Shown: piece after piece, positions 35,772-44,356 of the stretch | Layout: every line of letters starts with the position of its first letter | Position numbering within the stretch: position 1 is the first letter of the stretch | Assembly (NCBI RefSeq): GCF_001573155.1 | Contig: NZ_JRWG01000010.1 | Coordinates: 19,582 to 83,581 of the forward strand | Length of the DNA stretch: 64,000 nucleotides | Direction of reading: 5' to 3' | Source of the DNA: Aequorivita aquimaris | Lineage (GTDB): Bacteria; Bacteroidota; Bacteroidia; Flavobacteriales; Flavobacteriaceae | Translations under genes and position numbers: made by a program | The notes under the pieces: model-generated | Seen by the model: the letters and a program-made list of their open reading frames with translations, nothing else | What the model was told of the DNA's origin: nothing | The model's database searches: none

Positions 35772-36626
35772 ATGCAACTACAGCAAATAGACAGGGTAAA
35801 AACTATTACCAAAGAAGATTTTCTAAAACACTACTTTAAACCTCAAAAACCCGTTGTAATTGAACGGTTTATTGAGGACTGGCCTGCATATACCAAATGG
35901 AATCTAGATTATATGGCGAATGTGGCGGGGGATAAAATGGTTCCTCTTTATGACAATCGCCCAGTGAGCCACAAAGATGGATTTAATGAACCACACGCCA
36001 AAATGAAAATGCGCGATTATGTGGAGTTATTAAAAACCGAGCCTACAAAATACCGCATCTTTCTGTGGAATATTTTAAAGGAAGTGCCCCAACTTCAAAA
36101 GGATTTTGACTTTCCGGATTTTGGTCTTAAATTGATGAAAGGTCTGCCCATGCTTTTTTTCGGCGGAAGAGATTCATACACGTTTATGCATTATGATATC
36201 GATTTGGCAAACATTTTTCATTTCCATTTCGAAGGGAAAAAAAAAGTGATCCTTTTTGACCAAAAGCAAAACGATTATTTATACAAAATTCCCCATTCTT
36301 TAATTACGCGTGAAGACATAAATTTTGCCAATCCCGATTACGATAAATGGCCAGCCCTTAAAAAAGCTAAAGGTTACACCGCACATCTGGAGCACGGCAA
36401 CGTACTTTATATGCCCGAAGGTTACTGGCACTATATGCGCTACATTACCCCTGGTTTTTCCATGAGCCTTCGTGCCATTGCCCGAAACCCCAAAAATTTA
36501 GCGAAAGCGGTTTATAACATTGCCTTTATGCGCTATTTTGACCAATTGATGCGAAAGCTGAAAGGCCAAAAATGGATTGATTGGAAAAATGAGCAAGCCA
36601 TTGTCCGCACCAACAAAGCGCTATAA
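35772..36626 (+). CDS. cupin-like (JmjC/Cupin_8) domain protein
   Basis: Protein of 284 residues, probable Fe(II)/2-oxoglutarate-dependent oxygenase. The metal motif H-x-D is in FMHYDIDLANIFHFH near residues 135-150, and the distal His is in PEGYWHYMRY near 217-226. The start QKPVVIERFIEDWPAYTKWN is typical of the Cupin_8 family, some of which hydroxylate proteins or ribosomal residues. The substrate is unknown. Confidence 0.83.
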   Translation: MQLQQIDRVKTITKEDFLKHYFKPQKPVVIERFIEDWPAYTKWNLDYMANVAGDKMVPLYDNRPVSHKDGFNEPHAKMKMRDYVELLKTEPTKYRIFLWNILKEVPQLQKDFDFPDFGLKLMKGLPMLFFGGRDSYTFMHYDIDLANIFHFHFEGKKKVILFDQKQNDYLYKIPHSLITREDINFANPDYDKWPALKKAKGYTAHLEHGNVLYMPEGYWHYMRYITPGFSMSLRAIARNPKNLAKAVYNIAFMRYFDQLMRKLKGQKWIDWKNEQAIVRTNKAL

Positions 36627-36667
36627 TTAACGAAGAAATCACTACCTTTCCTTTAAATTTTTTGATG

Positions 36668-37183
36668 ATGAAGTTATTTGCAACCATTTTCGCACTTCTT
36701 ATCGTCCAATTCACCTTTGCGCAGGCCTATTCAGGTGCGGGCGATGTGAAATTTCAGGTGGGCGCCAATTTTCAAAACAACGGTACCGGAATTATGGGCA
36801 GTTTGGATTTTGGAGTGGGTGAGAACATTTCCCTGGGCATTGCGTCCGCTTACCTTTTAGGGATTGATAAAGTAAGCGATTTGGACGGCAATGAAAAACC
36901 CTTTGCGGAATTTAAAGACCGTTTCGATTTCCGTGGACGCTTCAATGCAAATCTGGGAAATGTAATAAATGTGGACCCGAATTTTGATGTGTATCCCGGA
37001 CTTTACGTGAGTTTGAAAAACTTTGGCGGGCATTTGGGCGCGCGTTATTTCTTTACCAGCGGTTTTGGGGTTTTTACGGAGTTTAGCGCCCCCTTTGCAA
37101 AATTTAATACAGAAACCTTAACCCCTGCTGAAAAACTTCACAACCAATTCGCCGTTAATTTGGGGGCTTCGTTCAATATTTAG
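36668..37183 (+). CDS. small outer-membrane beta-barrel protein (DUF6646-like)
   Basis: Protein of 171 residues. Signal peptide MKLFATIFALLIVQFTFAQ, then alternating short strands with GSLDFGVGENISLGIASAY, GLYVSLKNFGGHLGARYFF and a C-terminal FAVNLGASFNI, as in small barrels of about eight strands. I recall a DUF6646 family with this pattern, but that name is from memory. An upstream in-frame TTG and a double ATG precede the start I chose. Function unknown. Confidence 0.75.
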   Translation: MKLFATIFALLIVQFTFAQAYSGAGDVKFQVGANFQNNGTGIMGSLDFGVGENISLGIASAYLLGIDKVSDLDGNEKPFAEFKDRFDFRGRFNANLGNVINVDPNFDVYPGLYVSLKNFGGHLGARYFFTSGFGVFTEFSAPFAKFNTETLTPAEKLHNQFAVNLGASFNI

Positions 37184-37293
37184 GAAGTTATCTTTTCATA
37201 ATTGAACAAAAATATCTTAATAATAATTTTTTAACTTATTGCTTCCTTTTCATAAAGTTTATATCTTACCAAGATTAATTTAACACCCAACCA

Positions 37294-37869
37294 ATGAACG
37301 AATGGTTTGCTGCATTTGAGCCTTTTGAAAAGGTTTACTGGTCCATTGCCTTAATCGCTTCCGCAATTTTTATCGTACTTATAATTTTAACCTTTGTAGG
37401 TGGTGAACTTGATGACACAGGCGACGTAGATTCAGACATAGAAGGCGATACAGGAATCCACTTTCAGTTTCTTTCCTTTAAAAATTTAATCGGTTTTTTT
37501 ACACTTTTTGGATGGTCAGGAATTGCCTGTATTGGCGAAGGACTTTCCAAAGGGATGACCATCTTAATTTCAACAATATGTGGATTGTTGATGATGGCAA
37601 TTATGGCTTCATTGTTTTACTATCTTGGAAAATTAAACAGTAGCGGCTCCCTTAAAATTGAAAACGCCCTAAACCAAATTGGAGAAGTATATCTTACCAT
37701 TGGCGCAAACCGCTCCCGGATTGGAAAAGTTCACATAAATATTCAAGGAGGGATGCGCGAACTTGATGCGCTGACCGACGAACCCTCAGACCTTCACCAA
37801 GGAGATATAGTAACCGTAGCCCAAGTAACGGGGACGGGAATTTTAATAGTAAACAAACACACCGCCTAA
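37294..37869 (+). CDS. NfeD/YuaF-like membrane protein with C-terminal OB-fold-like domain
   Basis: Protein of 191 residues. Two or three membrane helices (about 14-34, 63-85, 90-115), separated by an acidic loop (GELDDTGDVDSDIEGDTG), and a C-terminal domain with IGEVYLTIGANRSRIGKVHINIQGGMRELDA that resembles the NfeD OB fold. The gene ends 2 bp before a flotillin gene, matching the yuaF-floT arrangement of Bacillus. It probably helps the flotillin organise membrane microdomains. Confidence 0.8.
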   Translation: MNEWFAAFEPFEKVYWSIALIASAIFIVLIILTFVGGELDDTGDVDSDIEGDTGIHFQFLSFKNLIGFFTLFGWSGIACIGEGLSKGMTILISTICGLLMMAIMASLFYYLGKLNSSGSLKIENALNQIGEVYLTIGANRSRIGKVHINIQGGMRELDALTDEPSDLHQGDIVTVAQVTGTGILIVNKHTA

Positions 37870-37871
37870 TC

Positions 37872-39290
37872 ATGACATTTTTACCACTTCAAGCAGAATC
37901 ATTTGCGCCTTTATTGGCCATTGGGTTCGCCATTTTATTTGTCTTTATCATCCTTATTACTTTTATAAGAAGGTATAAGCGCTGTCCCTCAGACCGTATA
38001 TTGGTAATTTATGGAAAGGTTGGCACCGGAAACTCTGCCCGCTGTATTCATGGGGGCGCAGCCTTCATTTGGCCTGTAATCCAGGATTACGAATACCTCG
38101 ACCTCACCCCTATTTCAATTGAGGTGAATTTAATAAACGCTTTGAGTAAGCAGAACATCCGTGTAAATGTTCCTTCCCGTTTTACCATTGGTATTTCCAC
38201 CGAACCGGGCATTATGCAAAATGCCGCAGAGCGCTTACTGGGTCAAGGCTTGGAGCAAATTCAAGAACTTGCAAAAGAAATCATTTTCGGGCAACTGCGT
38301 TTGGTCGTGGCTTCGATGGATATTGAAGAAATAAACAATGACAGGGACAAATTTTTGACCAATATTTCAAACAGCGTTGAATCTGAATTGAAGAAAGTTG
38401 GTCTAAAACTCATCAACGTAAACATTACCGATATTGTTGACGAATCGGGCTATATTGAGGCTTTAGGAAAAGAAGCCGCTGCCCACGCCATTAACGCCGC
38501 ACGTAAATCTGTAGCCGAAAAAAATAGGGATGGTTCCATTGGGGAAGCAAATGCAAAACAGGATGAGCGCACACAGGTAGCTGCTGCAAACGCCCAGGCT
38601 GTGGAAGGGGAAAACATTGCGAAAATCAACGTTGCAAATTCAGATTCGTTACGTCGCCAACGTGAAGCCGAAGCCGAAAGAGTTGCAATTGCTTCTGAAA
38701 AAGTACAATCAGCAAAAGCTTTGGAAGAATCATACATAGCTGAAAAAGAAGCAGAAATTACCCGTGCCGAAAGGGAACGAAGCACCCAATTGGCAGATAT
38801 TATTGTTCCTGCTGAAATTGACAAACGAAAAGTAGAGATAGACGCCGAAGCAGTGGCCGAAAAAATAAGACGGCAAGCCAAAGGGGAAGCAGATGCCATC
38901 TTGTTCAAGGCACAGGCTGAGGCTCAGGGTATATTCGAAATCTTGACCAAGCAGGCAGAAGGTTTTGACAGGATTGTGAAAGCGGCGGGAAATAATTCCA
39001 AAGATGCGGTACTTTTATTGATAGCTGACAAGCTTCCGGAGTTGGTTAAACTTCAGTCTGAGGCCATTAAAAACATTAAAATTGACAAAGTTACCGTTTG
39101 GGAAAACGGCTCTTCAAAAGACGGCAAAACAGCAACCTCCAACTTTATTTCTGGAATGTACGGTTCTGTACCGCCGCTTCAGGAAATGTTCAATATGGCC
39201 GGGATGGAATTGCCCGAATATTTGAAGGGGAAGAAAGTTGAGGATGGAAATGACACCGAAAACGATAAAAAAGATTCAGCCAAAAAGTAA
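37872..39290 (+). CDS. flotillin family (SPFH domain) protein
   Basis: Protein of 472 residues. One N-terminal membrane helix (about 10-32), an SPFH/band-7 domain (about 45-200; DRILVIYGKVGTGNSARCIHGGAAFIWPVI, NITDIVDESGYIEALG) and a long alanine/glutamate-rich coiled coil (about 200-380; EAEAERVAIASEKVQ, KAEGEADAIL-type repeats). Flotillins form oligomers on membranes and influence protein localisation and fluidity. It is in an operon with the NfeD-like gene. Its stop is 2 bp from the recX stop on the other strand. Confidence 0.92.
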   Translation: MTFLPLQAESFAPLLAIGFAILFVFIILITFIRRYKRCPSDRILVIYGKVGTGNSARCIHGGAAFIWPVIQDYEYLDLTPISIEVNLINALSKQNIRVNVPSRFTIGISTEPGIMQNAAERLLGQGLEQIQELAKEIIFGQLRLVVASMDIEEINNDRDKFLTNISNSVESELKKVGLKLINVNITDIVDESGYIEALGKEAAAHAINAARKSVAEKNRDGSIGEANAKQDERTQVAAANAQAVEGENIAKINVANSDSLRRQREAEAERVAIASEKVQSAKALEESYIAEKEAEITRAERERSTQLADIIVPAEIDKRKVEIDAEAVAEKIRRQAKGEADAILFKAQAEAQGIFEILTKQAEGFDRIVKAAGNNSKDAVLLLIADKLPELVKLQSEAIKNIKIDKVTVWENGSSKDGKTATSNFISGMYGSVPPLQEMFNMAGMELPEYLKGKKVEDGNDTENDKKDSAKK

Positions 39291-39292
39291 AA

Positions 39293-39769
39293 TTATTTCG
39301 AGATTTCATTAATTTTTGAATAAACCAATTCCGGTTCCCACCCGCGATAAAAAAGATAGTCCGCCAGTTTTTTCCGCTTTTTCTGAAGGTTTTTTTCCGA
39401 AGCCAATTGCCGCAAACGCTTTTCAGCAAGGGCTTCAAAGGTTTTATAGTATTCGGAATCGGGTATTTCCTTTTGGGCGATCTGAATGTTGTATTTTGAG
39501 ATTTCCCGCCGCTTCAATTCGTTTACAATTCTGCTTCTTCCCCATTGCTTCGTTCTGAACTTTCCACGTGCAAAGGCCTGTGCAAAGCGGGTTTCATTTA
39601 AAAAATTATGCCGCAGTAAATGATCAATTATTTGATCTACCGCTTCGGGGATCATCCGCATTTCATACAGTTTTTGATGCACTTCCTTATGGCAACGCTC
39701 TTGGTATGCGCAATAGCGTTCCATCCTTTTGGTGGCTTCTTCAACGGTGTATGTTTTGTGTGATTCCAT
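39293..39769 (-). CDS. recX: regulatory protein RecX
   Basis: Protein of 158 residues made of three-helix repeats that modulates RecA filaments. LRHNFLNETRFAQAFARGKFRTKQWGRSRI is the recognisable central block. The start at 39769 (MESHKTYTVEEAT) fits the family; the frame stays open upstream. recA is not nearby. Convergent with the flotillin gene. Confidence 0.88.
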   Translation of the reverse strand: MESHKTYTVEEATKRMERYCAYQERCHKEVHQKLYEMRMIPEAVDQIIDHLLRHNFLNETRFAQAFARGKFRTKQWGRSRIVNELKRREISKYNIQIAQKEIPDSEYYKTFEALAEKRLRQLASEKNLQKKRKKLADYLFYRGWEPELVYSKINEISK

Positions 39770-39775
39770 TAGATT

Positions 39776-39797
39776 AGTTCTCGACTGCGCTCGAACT
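39776..39797. repeat. short dispersed palindrome (TCGA-type)
   Basis: AGTTCTCGA and TCGAACT pair around a CTGCGC loop, just upstream of the recX start. I recall this unit as a frequent intergenic repeat in flavobacterial genomes. Confidence 0.5.
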
Positions 39798-39815
39798 GAC
39801 AGTAAAACTAACAAA

Positions 39816-39852
39816 AAAACCCCTTCCGAAGTAAACCTTCAAAAGGGGTTTT
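39816..39852 (-). terminator. intrinsic terminator of RNase G gene
   Basis: AAAACCCCTT (39816-39825) pairs perfectly with AAGGGGTTTT (39843-39852). On the reverse strand a T-run follows the stem, so it ends the gene at 39855-41399. Confidence 0.82.
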
Positions 39853-39854
39853 GG

Positions 39855-41399
39855 TTATTTTATCAATCCACCATCTTTATCGTGAAAATGATATTCAAGA
39901 TACGTATATGCATCCCGAGGTTGGATTTTTACCCATTTTTTGTGCTCCAAAAACCATTTGGTGCGCACACTTGGGAATCCTTTCGTCAAAAAGGCCGCTA
40001 TAAAAGGATGCGTGTTTAAGGTTATCTTTTTATAGTCTTTTTTGAAAAGGCGTTTTACCTCTTCGTTTATTCTATTTATAACGATAATTGGCGCTTCAAT
40101 CTCGCCGTCGCCTCCATTGCTGGGGTCTTCTTCGCGAGTTTTGATGTTCATCTCTGGCCTAACTCGTTGGCGGGTTATCTGTATTAACCCAAATTTGCTG
40201 GGCGGAAGGATTTTGTGTTTTGCCCTATCGTCCTTCATTTCTTCGCGAAGGTGGTTGTAGAGTTGTTTGCGGTGATTGGCATTTGCCAAATCAATAAAAT
40301 CCACTACAATAATTCCTCCCATATCGCGCAACCTTAACTGTCTTGCCACCTCGGTGGCTGCAATCAAATTCACCTCCAGCGCTGTGCCTTCCTGTGTTTT
40401 CTGCTTGTTGCTTCGGTTACCGCTGTTCACGTCTATTACGTGCATGGCTTCGGTATGTTCTATTACCAGATAAGCACCTTTGCTGCCTGATACTGTTTTT
40501 CCGAAGGAAGTTTTAATCTGTCTTTCTATTCCGAATTTCTCAAACATCGGAACATTGCTGTCATAAAACTTTACGATATTTTCTTTTTTCGGTGCAATTT
40601 CCTGCACATAATCTTTTATTTGCAAGTAAAGGGTTTCATCGTCAATATGTATTGCGGAGAATGAATCGTTAAACATATCGCGGATGATGGATGCTCCCCT
40701 GTTTAGCTCGCTCAGCACTTTTGAAGGGTGGTGCGCCCCTTGTAGCTTCTTACACATCGCCGTCCAGCGATCCATAAGGTTCTGTAAATCTTTGTCCAGT
40801 TCTGCTACTTTTTTGCCCTCGGCAACTGTTCTGATAATTACGCCAAATCCCTTTGGTTTTATGCTTGTTATCAAGCGTTTTAACCTGTCTTTTTCTTCAT
40901 TGCTCTCTATTTTTTGTGAAACGGAGACGCGATCTGAAAACGGGACCAGTACAATATATCTTCCGGCTATGGAAAGCTCGGAACTTATACGTGGCCCTTT
41001 GGTGGAAATGGGTTCTTTTACAATTTGAACCAATATGGATTGATTGCTCTTTAAGGCATCGTTTAGGTTGCCATGCTTATCAATCTCTTTTTCGAATGGG
41101 AAATTATTTAAGGTATAATCCTTTAACTTACCTGAGCTAACACTTTTCACAAATTTCAATTGTGAAAGTACCTTCGGCCCGAGATCGTGATAGTGTAAAA
41201 AACCATCTTTCTCGTAGCCCACGTTTACAAAGGCGGCGTTTAAGCCAGGGACTGTTTTACGTATTTTGGCAAGAAATATGTCGCCAACGGTAAAATTGTT
41301 GTCCTCTTCCTCTTTGTGGAGCTCTATAAGTTTTCCATCCTTTAAAAGGGCAAAATCAACTTCTTGTGAACCGGACCTAATAAATAATTCGTAGTTCAC
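39855..41399 (-). CDS. rng: ribonuclease E/G family protein (RNase G)
   Basis: Single-strand-specific endoribonuclease of 514 residues. An S1-like domain near 35-130 (GDIFLAKIRKTVPGLNAAFVNVG), the catalytic Asp region VIDVNSGNRSNKQ near 320 and IIVVDFIDLAN near 362 are present. The long C-terminal scaffold of RNase E is absent, so RNase G is the better name. The start codon is GTG (41399; V/M-N-Y-E-L-F), matching the usual family N-terminus. A GC-rich hairpin lies 18-33 bp upstream. Confidence 0.92.
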   Translation of the reverse strand: MNYELFIRSGSQEVDFALLKDGKLIELHKEEEDNNFTVGDIFLAKIRKTVPGLNAAFVNVGYEKDGFLHYHDLGPKVLSQLKFVKSVSSGKLKDYTLNNFPFEKEIDKHGNLNDALKSNQSILVQIVKEPISTKGPRISSELSIAGRYIVLVPFSDRVSVSQKIESNEEKDRLKRLITSIKPKGFGVIIRTVAEGKKVAELDKDLQNLMDRWTAMCKKLQGAHHPSKVLSELNRGASIIRDMFNDSFSAIHIDDETLYLQIKDYVQEIAPKKENIVKFYDSNVPMFEKFGIERQIKTSFGKTVSGSKGAYLVIEHTEAMHVIDVNSGNRSNKQKTQEGTALEVNLIAATEVARQLRLRDMGGIIVVDFIDLANANHRKQLYNHLREEMKDDRAKHKILPPSKFGLIQITRQRVRPEMNIKTREEDPSNGGDGEIEAPIIVINRINEEVKRLFKKDYKKITLNTHPFIAAFLTKGFPSVRTKWFLEHKKWVKIQPRDAYTYLEYHFHDKDGGLIK

Positions 41400-41416
41400 G
41401 TTACATTAATTTTGTT

Positions 41417-41432
41417 GTCCGCCGCAGCGGAC
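41417..41432 (-). repeat. GC-rich hairpin before the RNase G start
   Basis: GTCCGC (41417-41422) pairs with GCGGAC (41427-41432) with a CGCA loop. It lies in the probable 5' leader of the RNase G message, or is a dispersed palindrome. Confidence 0.55.
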
Positions 41433-41594
41433 TCATTAAACAATATATTTTACAGATTTTATATAAAAATCCGGCGAAACTGCACCCAAACCAAAAGCCG
41501 GTTGCTGCAATCTCATTTTCAAAGAACGATTTTTCGTTTGATTTATTCGGAAATAGCGCCAAAAAGGCAAAATTTCCAAAACACTTTTAAAACA

Positions 41595-41622
41595 GAAAAA
41601 GTAGTTTAGAAACTACTTTTTC
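41595..41622 (-). terminator. perfect terminator hairpin overlapping the stop codon of the 30-aa gene
   Basis: GAAAAAGTAGTTT (41595-41607) is the exact reverse complement of AAACTACTTTTTC (41610-41622). On the reverse strand the 5' arm contains the last codons and the TAG stop (41615-41613). Confidence 0.82.
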
Positions 41623-41705
41623 TTTTTGTGGCGGTTAGCGCGACGACGCTTTTTACGCTTGTGGGTCGCTACCTTATGTCTTTTTCTTTTTTTACCACTT
41701 GGCAT
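41613..41705 (-). CDS. 30-residue very basic protein, probable small ribosomal protein
   Basis: ATG at 41705-41703, TAG at 41615-41613. The peptide begins MPSGKKRKRHKVATHKR and continues with Lys, Arg, His and Asn only to the end (about 24 of 30 residues are basic). I recognise this small protein as conserved beside HU in many Bacteroidota; it may be the small ribosomal protein reported from the Flavobacterium johnsoniae ribosome (bL38, from memory). It begins 45 bp after the HU stop on the same strand, so it is probably read from the HU promoter. Confidence 0.75.
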   Translation of the reverse strand: MPSGKKRKRHKVATHKRKKRRRANRHKKKK

Positions 41706-41750
41706 ACTAAAGTCTTTTTTAATGCTCCACCAAAGTGGAACGGGTTAGAA

Positions 41751-42041
41751 TTATTTTACGTCCACGTTGGTCTTTACACCCTCAACAAAAACTTTTGCAG
41801 GTTTAAAGGCCGGAATATTGTGAGCTGGTATTTTAATAGTTGTGTTTTTTGAAATGTTTCTTCCTGTTTTTTCAGCTCTTGTTTTAATAATAAAGCTTCC
41901 AAAACCTCTTAAATACACATTGTCTCCACCTTCCAAAGAGTTCTTTACTTCTTCCATAAAGGTTTCAACAGTAGCTTGTACTTCATTCTTTTCCATTCCT
42001 AGCTTTTCTGAAATCTTCGCTACGATATCTGCTTTCGTCAT
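41751..42041 (-). CDS. HU/IHF family DNA-binding protein
   Basis: Nucleoid-associated protein of 96 residues. MTKADIVAKISEKLGMEKNEVQATVETFMEEVKNSL, then the arm region LRGFGSFIIKTRAEKTGRNISKNTTIKIPAHNIPAFKPAK, typical of HU. The motif order is complete and the length is normal. A TTTG-N21-TATATTTG promoter lies at 42125-42093. The 30-aa basic protein gene follows it. Confidence 0.93.
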   Translation of the reverse strand: MTKADIVAKISEKLGMEKNEVQATVETFMEEVKNSLEGGDNVYLRGFGSFIIKTRAEKTGRNISKNTTIKIPAHNIPAFKPAKVFVEGVKTNVDVK

Positions 42042-42092
42042 TACTTTTAAATTTTAATTAATTTTCTTTTACTAGATTTTTTTTAGAGACCG

Positions 42093-42125
42093 CAAATATA
42101 CATATTTTAAAATCAATAATTCAAA
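42093..42125 (-). promoter_or_regulatory. promoter of the HU gene
   Basis: On the reverse strand TTTG (42125-42122) and TATATTTG (42100-42093) are 21 bp apart. The -7 box fits TAnnTTTG exactly; the leader to the ATG (42041) is about 45 nt. Confidence 0.6.
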
Positions 42126-42158
42126 CCTTAAACCTTTAAAATTTAAAGGGATATAGAT

Positions 42159-42166
42159 TAATTTTA
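42159..42166 (+). promoter_or_regulatory. -7 promoter element of mutY
   Basis: TAATTTTA differs from TAnnTTTG only in the last base and ends 4 bp before the mutY ATG (42171), the same geometry as at glyS, which would give a leaderless message. Confidence 0.4.
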
Positions 42167-42170
42167 CCCA

Positions 42171-43235
42171 ATGCCCAAAATAGCTCCATATTTCTCCAAA
42201 AAACTCATTGTGTGGTATTTACAGAACAAACGCGATCTACCCTGGCGCAATACAAATAACCCATACCATATTTGGCTTTCAGAAATCATGCTGCAGCAAA
42301 CGCGTGTTTTGCAAGGTCTGCCCTACTATTTAAAATTTATTGAAGCCTATCCAAAAGTTGAAGACCTGGCCAGCGCTCCCGAAGATGAGGTTTTAAAACT
42401 ATGGCAGGGCTTGGGCTATTATTCGCGTGCCCGAAATCTGCACGCAACAGCAAAAATGGTTGCCAAAGAAATGGACGGTGTTTTCCCAAACAATTATAAG
42501 GATTTGCTGAAGCTGAAAGGCGTGGGCGATTATACCGCCAGCGCCATTGCAAGCATCTCCTTCAACCAGCCCGAGGCCGTGGTTGATGGCAATGTGTATC
42601 GCGTGCTTTCCCGGTTTTTTGGAATTTCCACTCCCATAAATTCCACCGCCGGACAAAAGGAATTTAAACAACTCGCGCAAGAGCTGATAGACAAAGAACA
42701 GCCGGGCACCTTCAATCAGGCCATTATGGAGTTTGGCGCGCGTTACTGTGTACCGCAAAGTCCCCATTGCGAAAACTGTATTTTCAATGACAGCTGTGTA
42801 GCCTTTCAGCAGAAAAAGGTGACGCAACTTCCCGTAAAGATTAAATCGAAGCCTGTAAAGCAAAGGTTTTTCAACTATCTGGTAATACTTTCGGAAAACG
42901 AGCGGACCGTTTTGCAACAGCGCAACGGCAAAGGAATTTGGCACAAACTTTATGAGTTTCCGCTGATTGAAACTTCAAAAGAAATTGAGGTTTCAGAATT
43001 GCAAGAACTTCCACAGTTCCAAGATTTTTCTGAAAAAATAAACATTCGGAACATTTCACTTTATAACCAAGAGGCTGTGGTGCACAAACTTTCGCACCAG
43101 CATCTCAACACACGTTTTTGGATTATTGAGACTCTTGACGAAACCGAAAGCTCCGTCGCCATTTCAGAAATAGAAAGCTATGCCATGCCCGTGTTGATTG
43201 CAAATTTTGTTTCGGAGTTTTTTGAGAACTACTGA
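42171..43235 (+). CDS. mutY: A/G-specific adenine glycosylase
   Basis: Removes adenine mispaired with 8-oxoguanine. 354 residues. The catalytic Glu is in LSEIMLQQTRV, the helix-hairpin-helix and Asp in LKGVGDYTASAIASISFNQPEAVVDGN; the [4Fe-4S] cluster cysteines C193, C200, C203 and C209 show the C-x6-C-x2-C-x5-C spacing. The C-terminal NUDIX-like 8-oxoG recognition domain is at about 225-350 (VVHKLSHQHLNTRFWII). It heads the conserved mutY-ssb-gldE-gldD region. Confidence 0.95.
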   Translation: MPKIAPYFSKKLIVWYLQNKRDLPWRNTNNPYHIWLSEIMLQQTRVLQGLPYYLKFIEAYPKVEDLASAPEDEVLKLWQGLGYYSRARNLHATAKMVAKEMDGVFPNNYKDLLKLKGVGDYTASAIASISFNQPEAVVDGNVYRVLSRFFGISTPINSTAGQKEFKQLAQELIDKEQPGTFNQAIMEFGARYCVPQSPHCENCIFNDSCVAFQQKKVTQLPVKIKSKPVKQRFFNYLVILSENERTVLQQRNGKGIWHKLYEFPLIETSKEIEVSELQELPQFQDFSEKINIRNISLYNQEAVVHKLSHQHLNTRFWIIETLDETESSVAISEIESYAMPVLIANFVSEFFENY

Positions 43236-43293
43236 CACGATTTAAACGCAAAAATCTACATTATAATGTATCTTTAACATTTCTGAAAAAGCT

Positions 43294-43485
43294 ATGGAAC
43301 TATTAAATAGAATTCAATGTCCCGCCTGCGGCGCAACCTCATCGTACTCTGAGACCGAGCCAGGGCATTACAAATGCGGCTACTGCCTTTCCAATTGGGA
43401 ACAGCTAAGCATTCTTCCGGAGAAAAGCAACGAGCGGCAATTTTTAGAAAAATGCGAGGCGATTTTAATGAACAGCAAAAGCTGA
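43294..43485 (+). CDS. small zinc-ribbon protein
   Basis: Protein of 63 residues with two CxxC knuckles (QCPACGATSS and YKCGYCLSNW), which together bind one zinc, followed by a short helix. It overlaps the next gene (start 43452) by 34 bp in a different frame. It may be a separate small protein translationally coupled to that gene, or the N-terminal zinc ribbon of one protein split by a frameshift. A TATCTTTA box lies at 43269-43276. Confidence 0.65.
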   Translation: MELLNRIQCPACGATSSYSETEPGHYKCGYCLSNWEQLSILPEKSNERQFLEKCEAILMNSKS

Positions 43486-44252
43486 CCCTGGACCGACCAA
43501 AATATTTTGAACGTTCCTTTGCCAACATCACTATTTTTTATTCGTTCTTCTCTGAAATAAAAACCCCCGCATATCGGGAACAACTTCTGCCGAAATTCAT
43601 CACATTGGTGGACAAACAGATTGAAGAATTCGCCAAACAAAAAATTGACGCAGCCGTGGATCGGGATAAAATATTCTCCAGCTACCCAGATAAATTTGTT
43701 TTGATAATTTATCTCGCGGAACTAAACTATATGTCCGCCAAGGCAATGGCCCTGACTTTTAATGAAAAGGACAAGCTGGAAGAAGCCGTACTAAAATTAA
43801 CCAAGGCCCAAAATCTCTTCGGCCCCTCAATAAATGAGTGGCAACCAAAAATATCAAAGGCCATAGTGGGCATATTGCAGCGTTTGGGGGAGCAGGAAAG
43901 AACTTTTCAGTATATCCATTCGCTATTTAAGAACCAAAGCATTCCTGCCTTCAAAGCTTATCATCACAAAAGCAGCGGGTTTTTGCCAGATGAAGAGGAT
44001 ATTGCCCATTTTAGGGAAGACCGCAAAGCATATTCCGAAGAGGTAAAATATCTTTTTGAGGACATTATTTTCTCTGAGGTATACATAAATTGGGAAAGCA
44101 AGATTATGAAGGAAGTGGAAGCGAAATCCAGTATGGAGAAACCTGCCGAGATTTCAGAGGAAGATATTGAAACAGCACCTGAAGTTTCCGTAAAAACGGA
44201 TGAAACGACAACTCCCAAAAAACCCTCCTTTTGGCAAAAACTGTTTGGATAA
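43452..44252 (+). CDS. hypothetical helical protein with acidic C-terminal linker
   Basis: Protein of 266 residues if started at the ATG at 43452 (MRGDFNEQQKLTLD); the same frame is open further upstream inside the zinc-ribbon gene. The body is mostly alpha-helical (LAELNYMSAKAMALTFNEKDKLEEAVLKL, SKAIVGILQRLG), resembling TPR-like repeats. The tail is Glu/Thr/Pro-rich (ISEEDIETAPEVSVKTDE) and ends in an aromatic/basic patch FWQKLFG, as seen in short membrane- or partner-binding tails. No family recognised. It lies between the zinc-ribbon gene and ssb. Confidence 0.68.
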   Translation: MRGDFNEQQKLTLDRPKYFERSFANITIFYSFFSEIKTPAYREQLLPKFITLVDKQIEEFAKQKIDAAVDRDKIFSSYPDKFVLIIYLAELNYMSAKAMALTFNEKDKLEEAVLKLTKAQNLFGPSINEWQPKISKAIVGILQRLGEQERTFQYIHSLFKNQSIPAFKAYHHKSSGFLPDEEDIAHFREDRKAYSEEVKYLFEDIIFSEVYINWESKIMKEVEAKSSMEKPAEISEEDIETAPEVSVKTDETTTPKKPSFWQKLFG

Positions 44253-44326
44253 CATTGAAAATGAAGTGAATCTATAATTTCCGCGATTTAAAATCTTAAA
44301 TTTCCTTATATTTAAAACGCAAAATC

Positions 44327-44334
44327 TACCTTTG
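44327..44334 (+). promoter_or_regulatory. -7 promoter element of ssb
   Basis: TACCTTTG fits TAnnTTTG exactly and lies 23 bp before the ssb start. No TTTG is seen at the usual -33 distance. Confidence 0.55.
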
Positions 44335-44356
44335 CACAAATAGAAAAATTACAATT

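Noticed and set aside
41412..41609. A 65-codon forward frame upstream of the RNase G gene
   Set aside because: Low-complexity content and no conservation signal; it overlaps the RNase G leader and the region before the 30-aa gene terminator.
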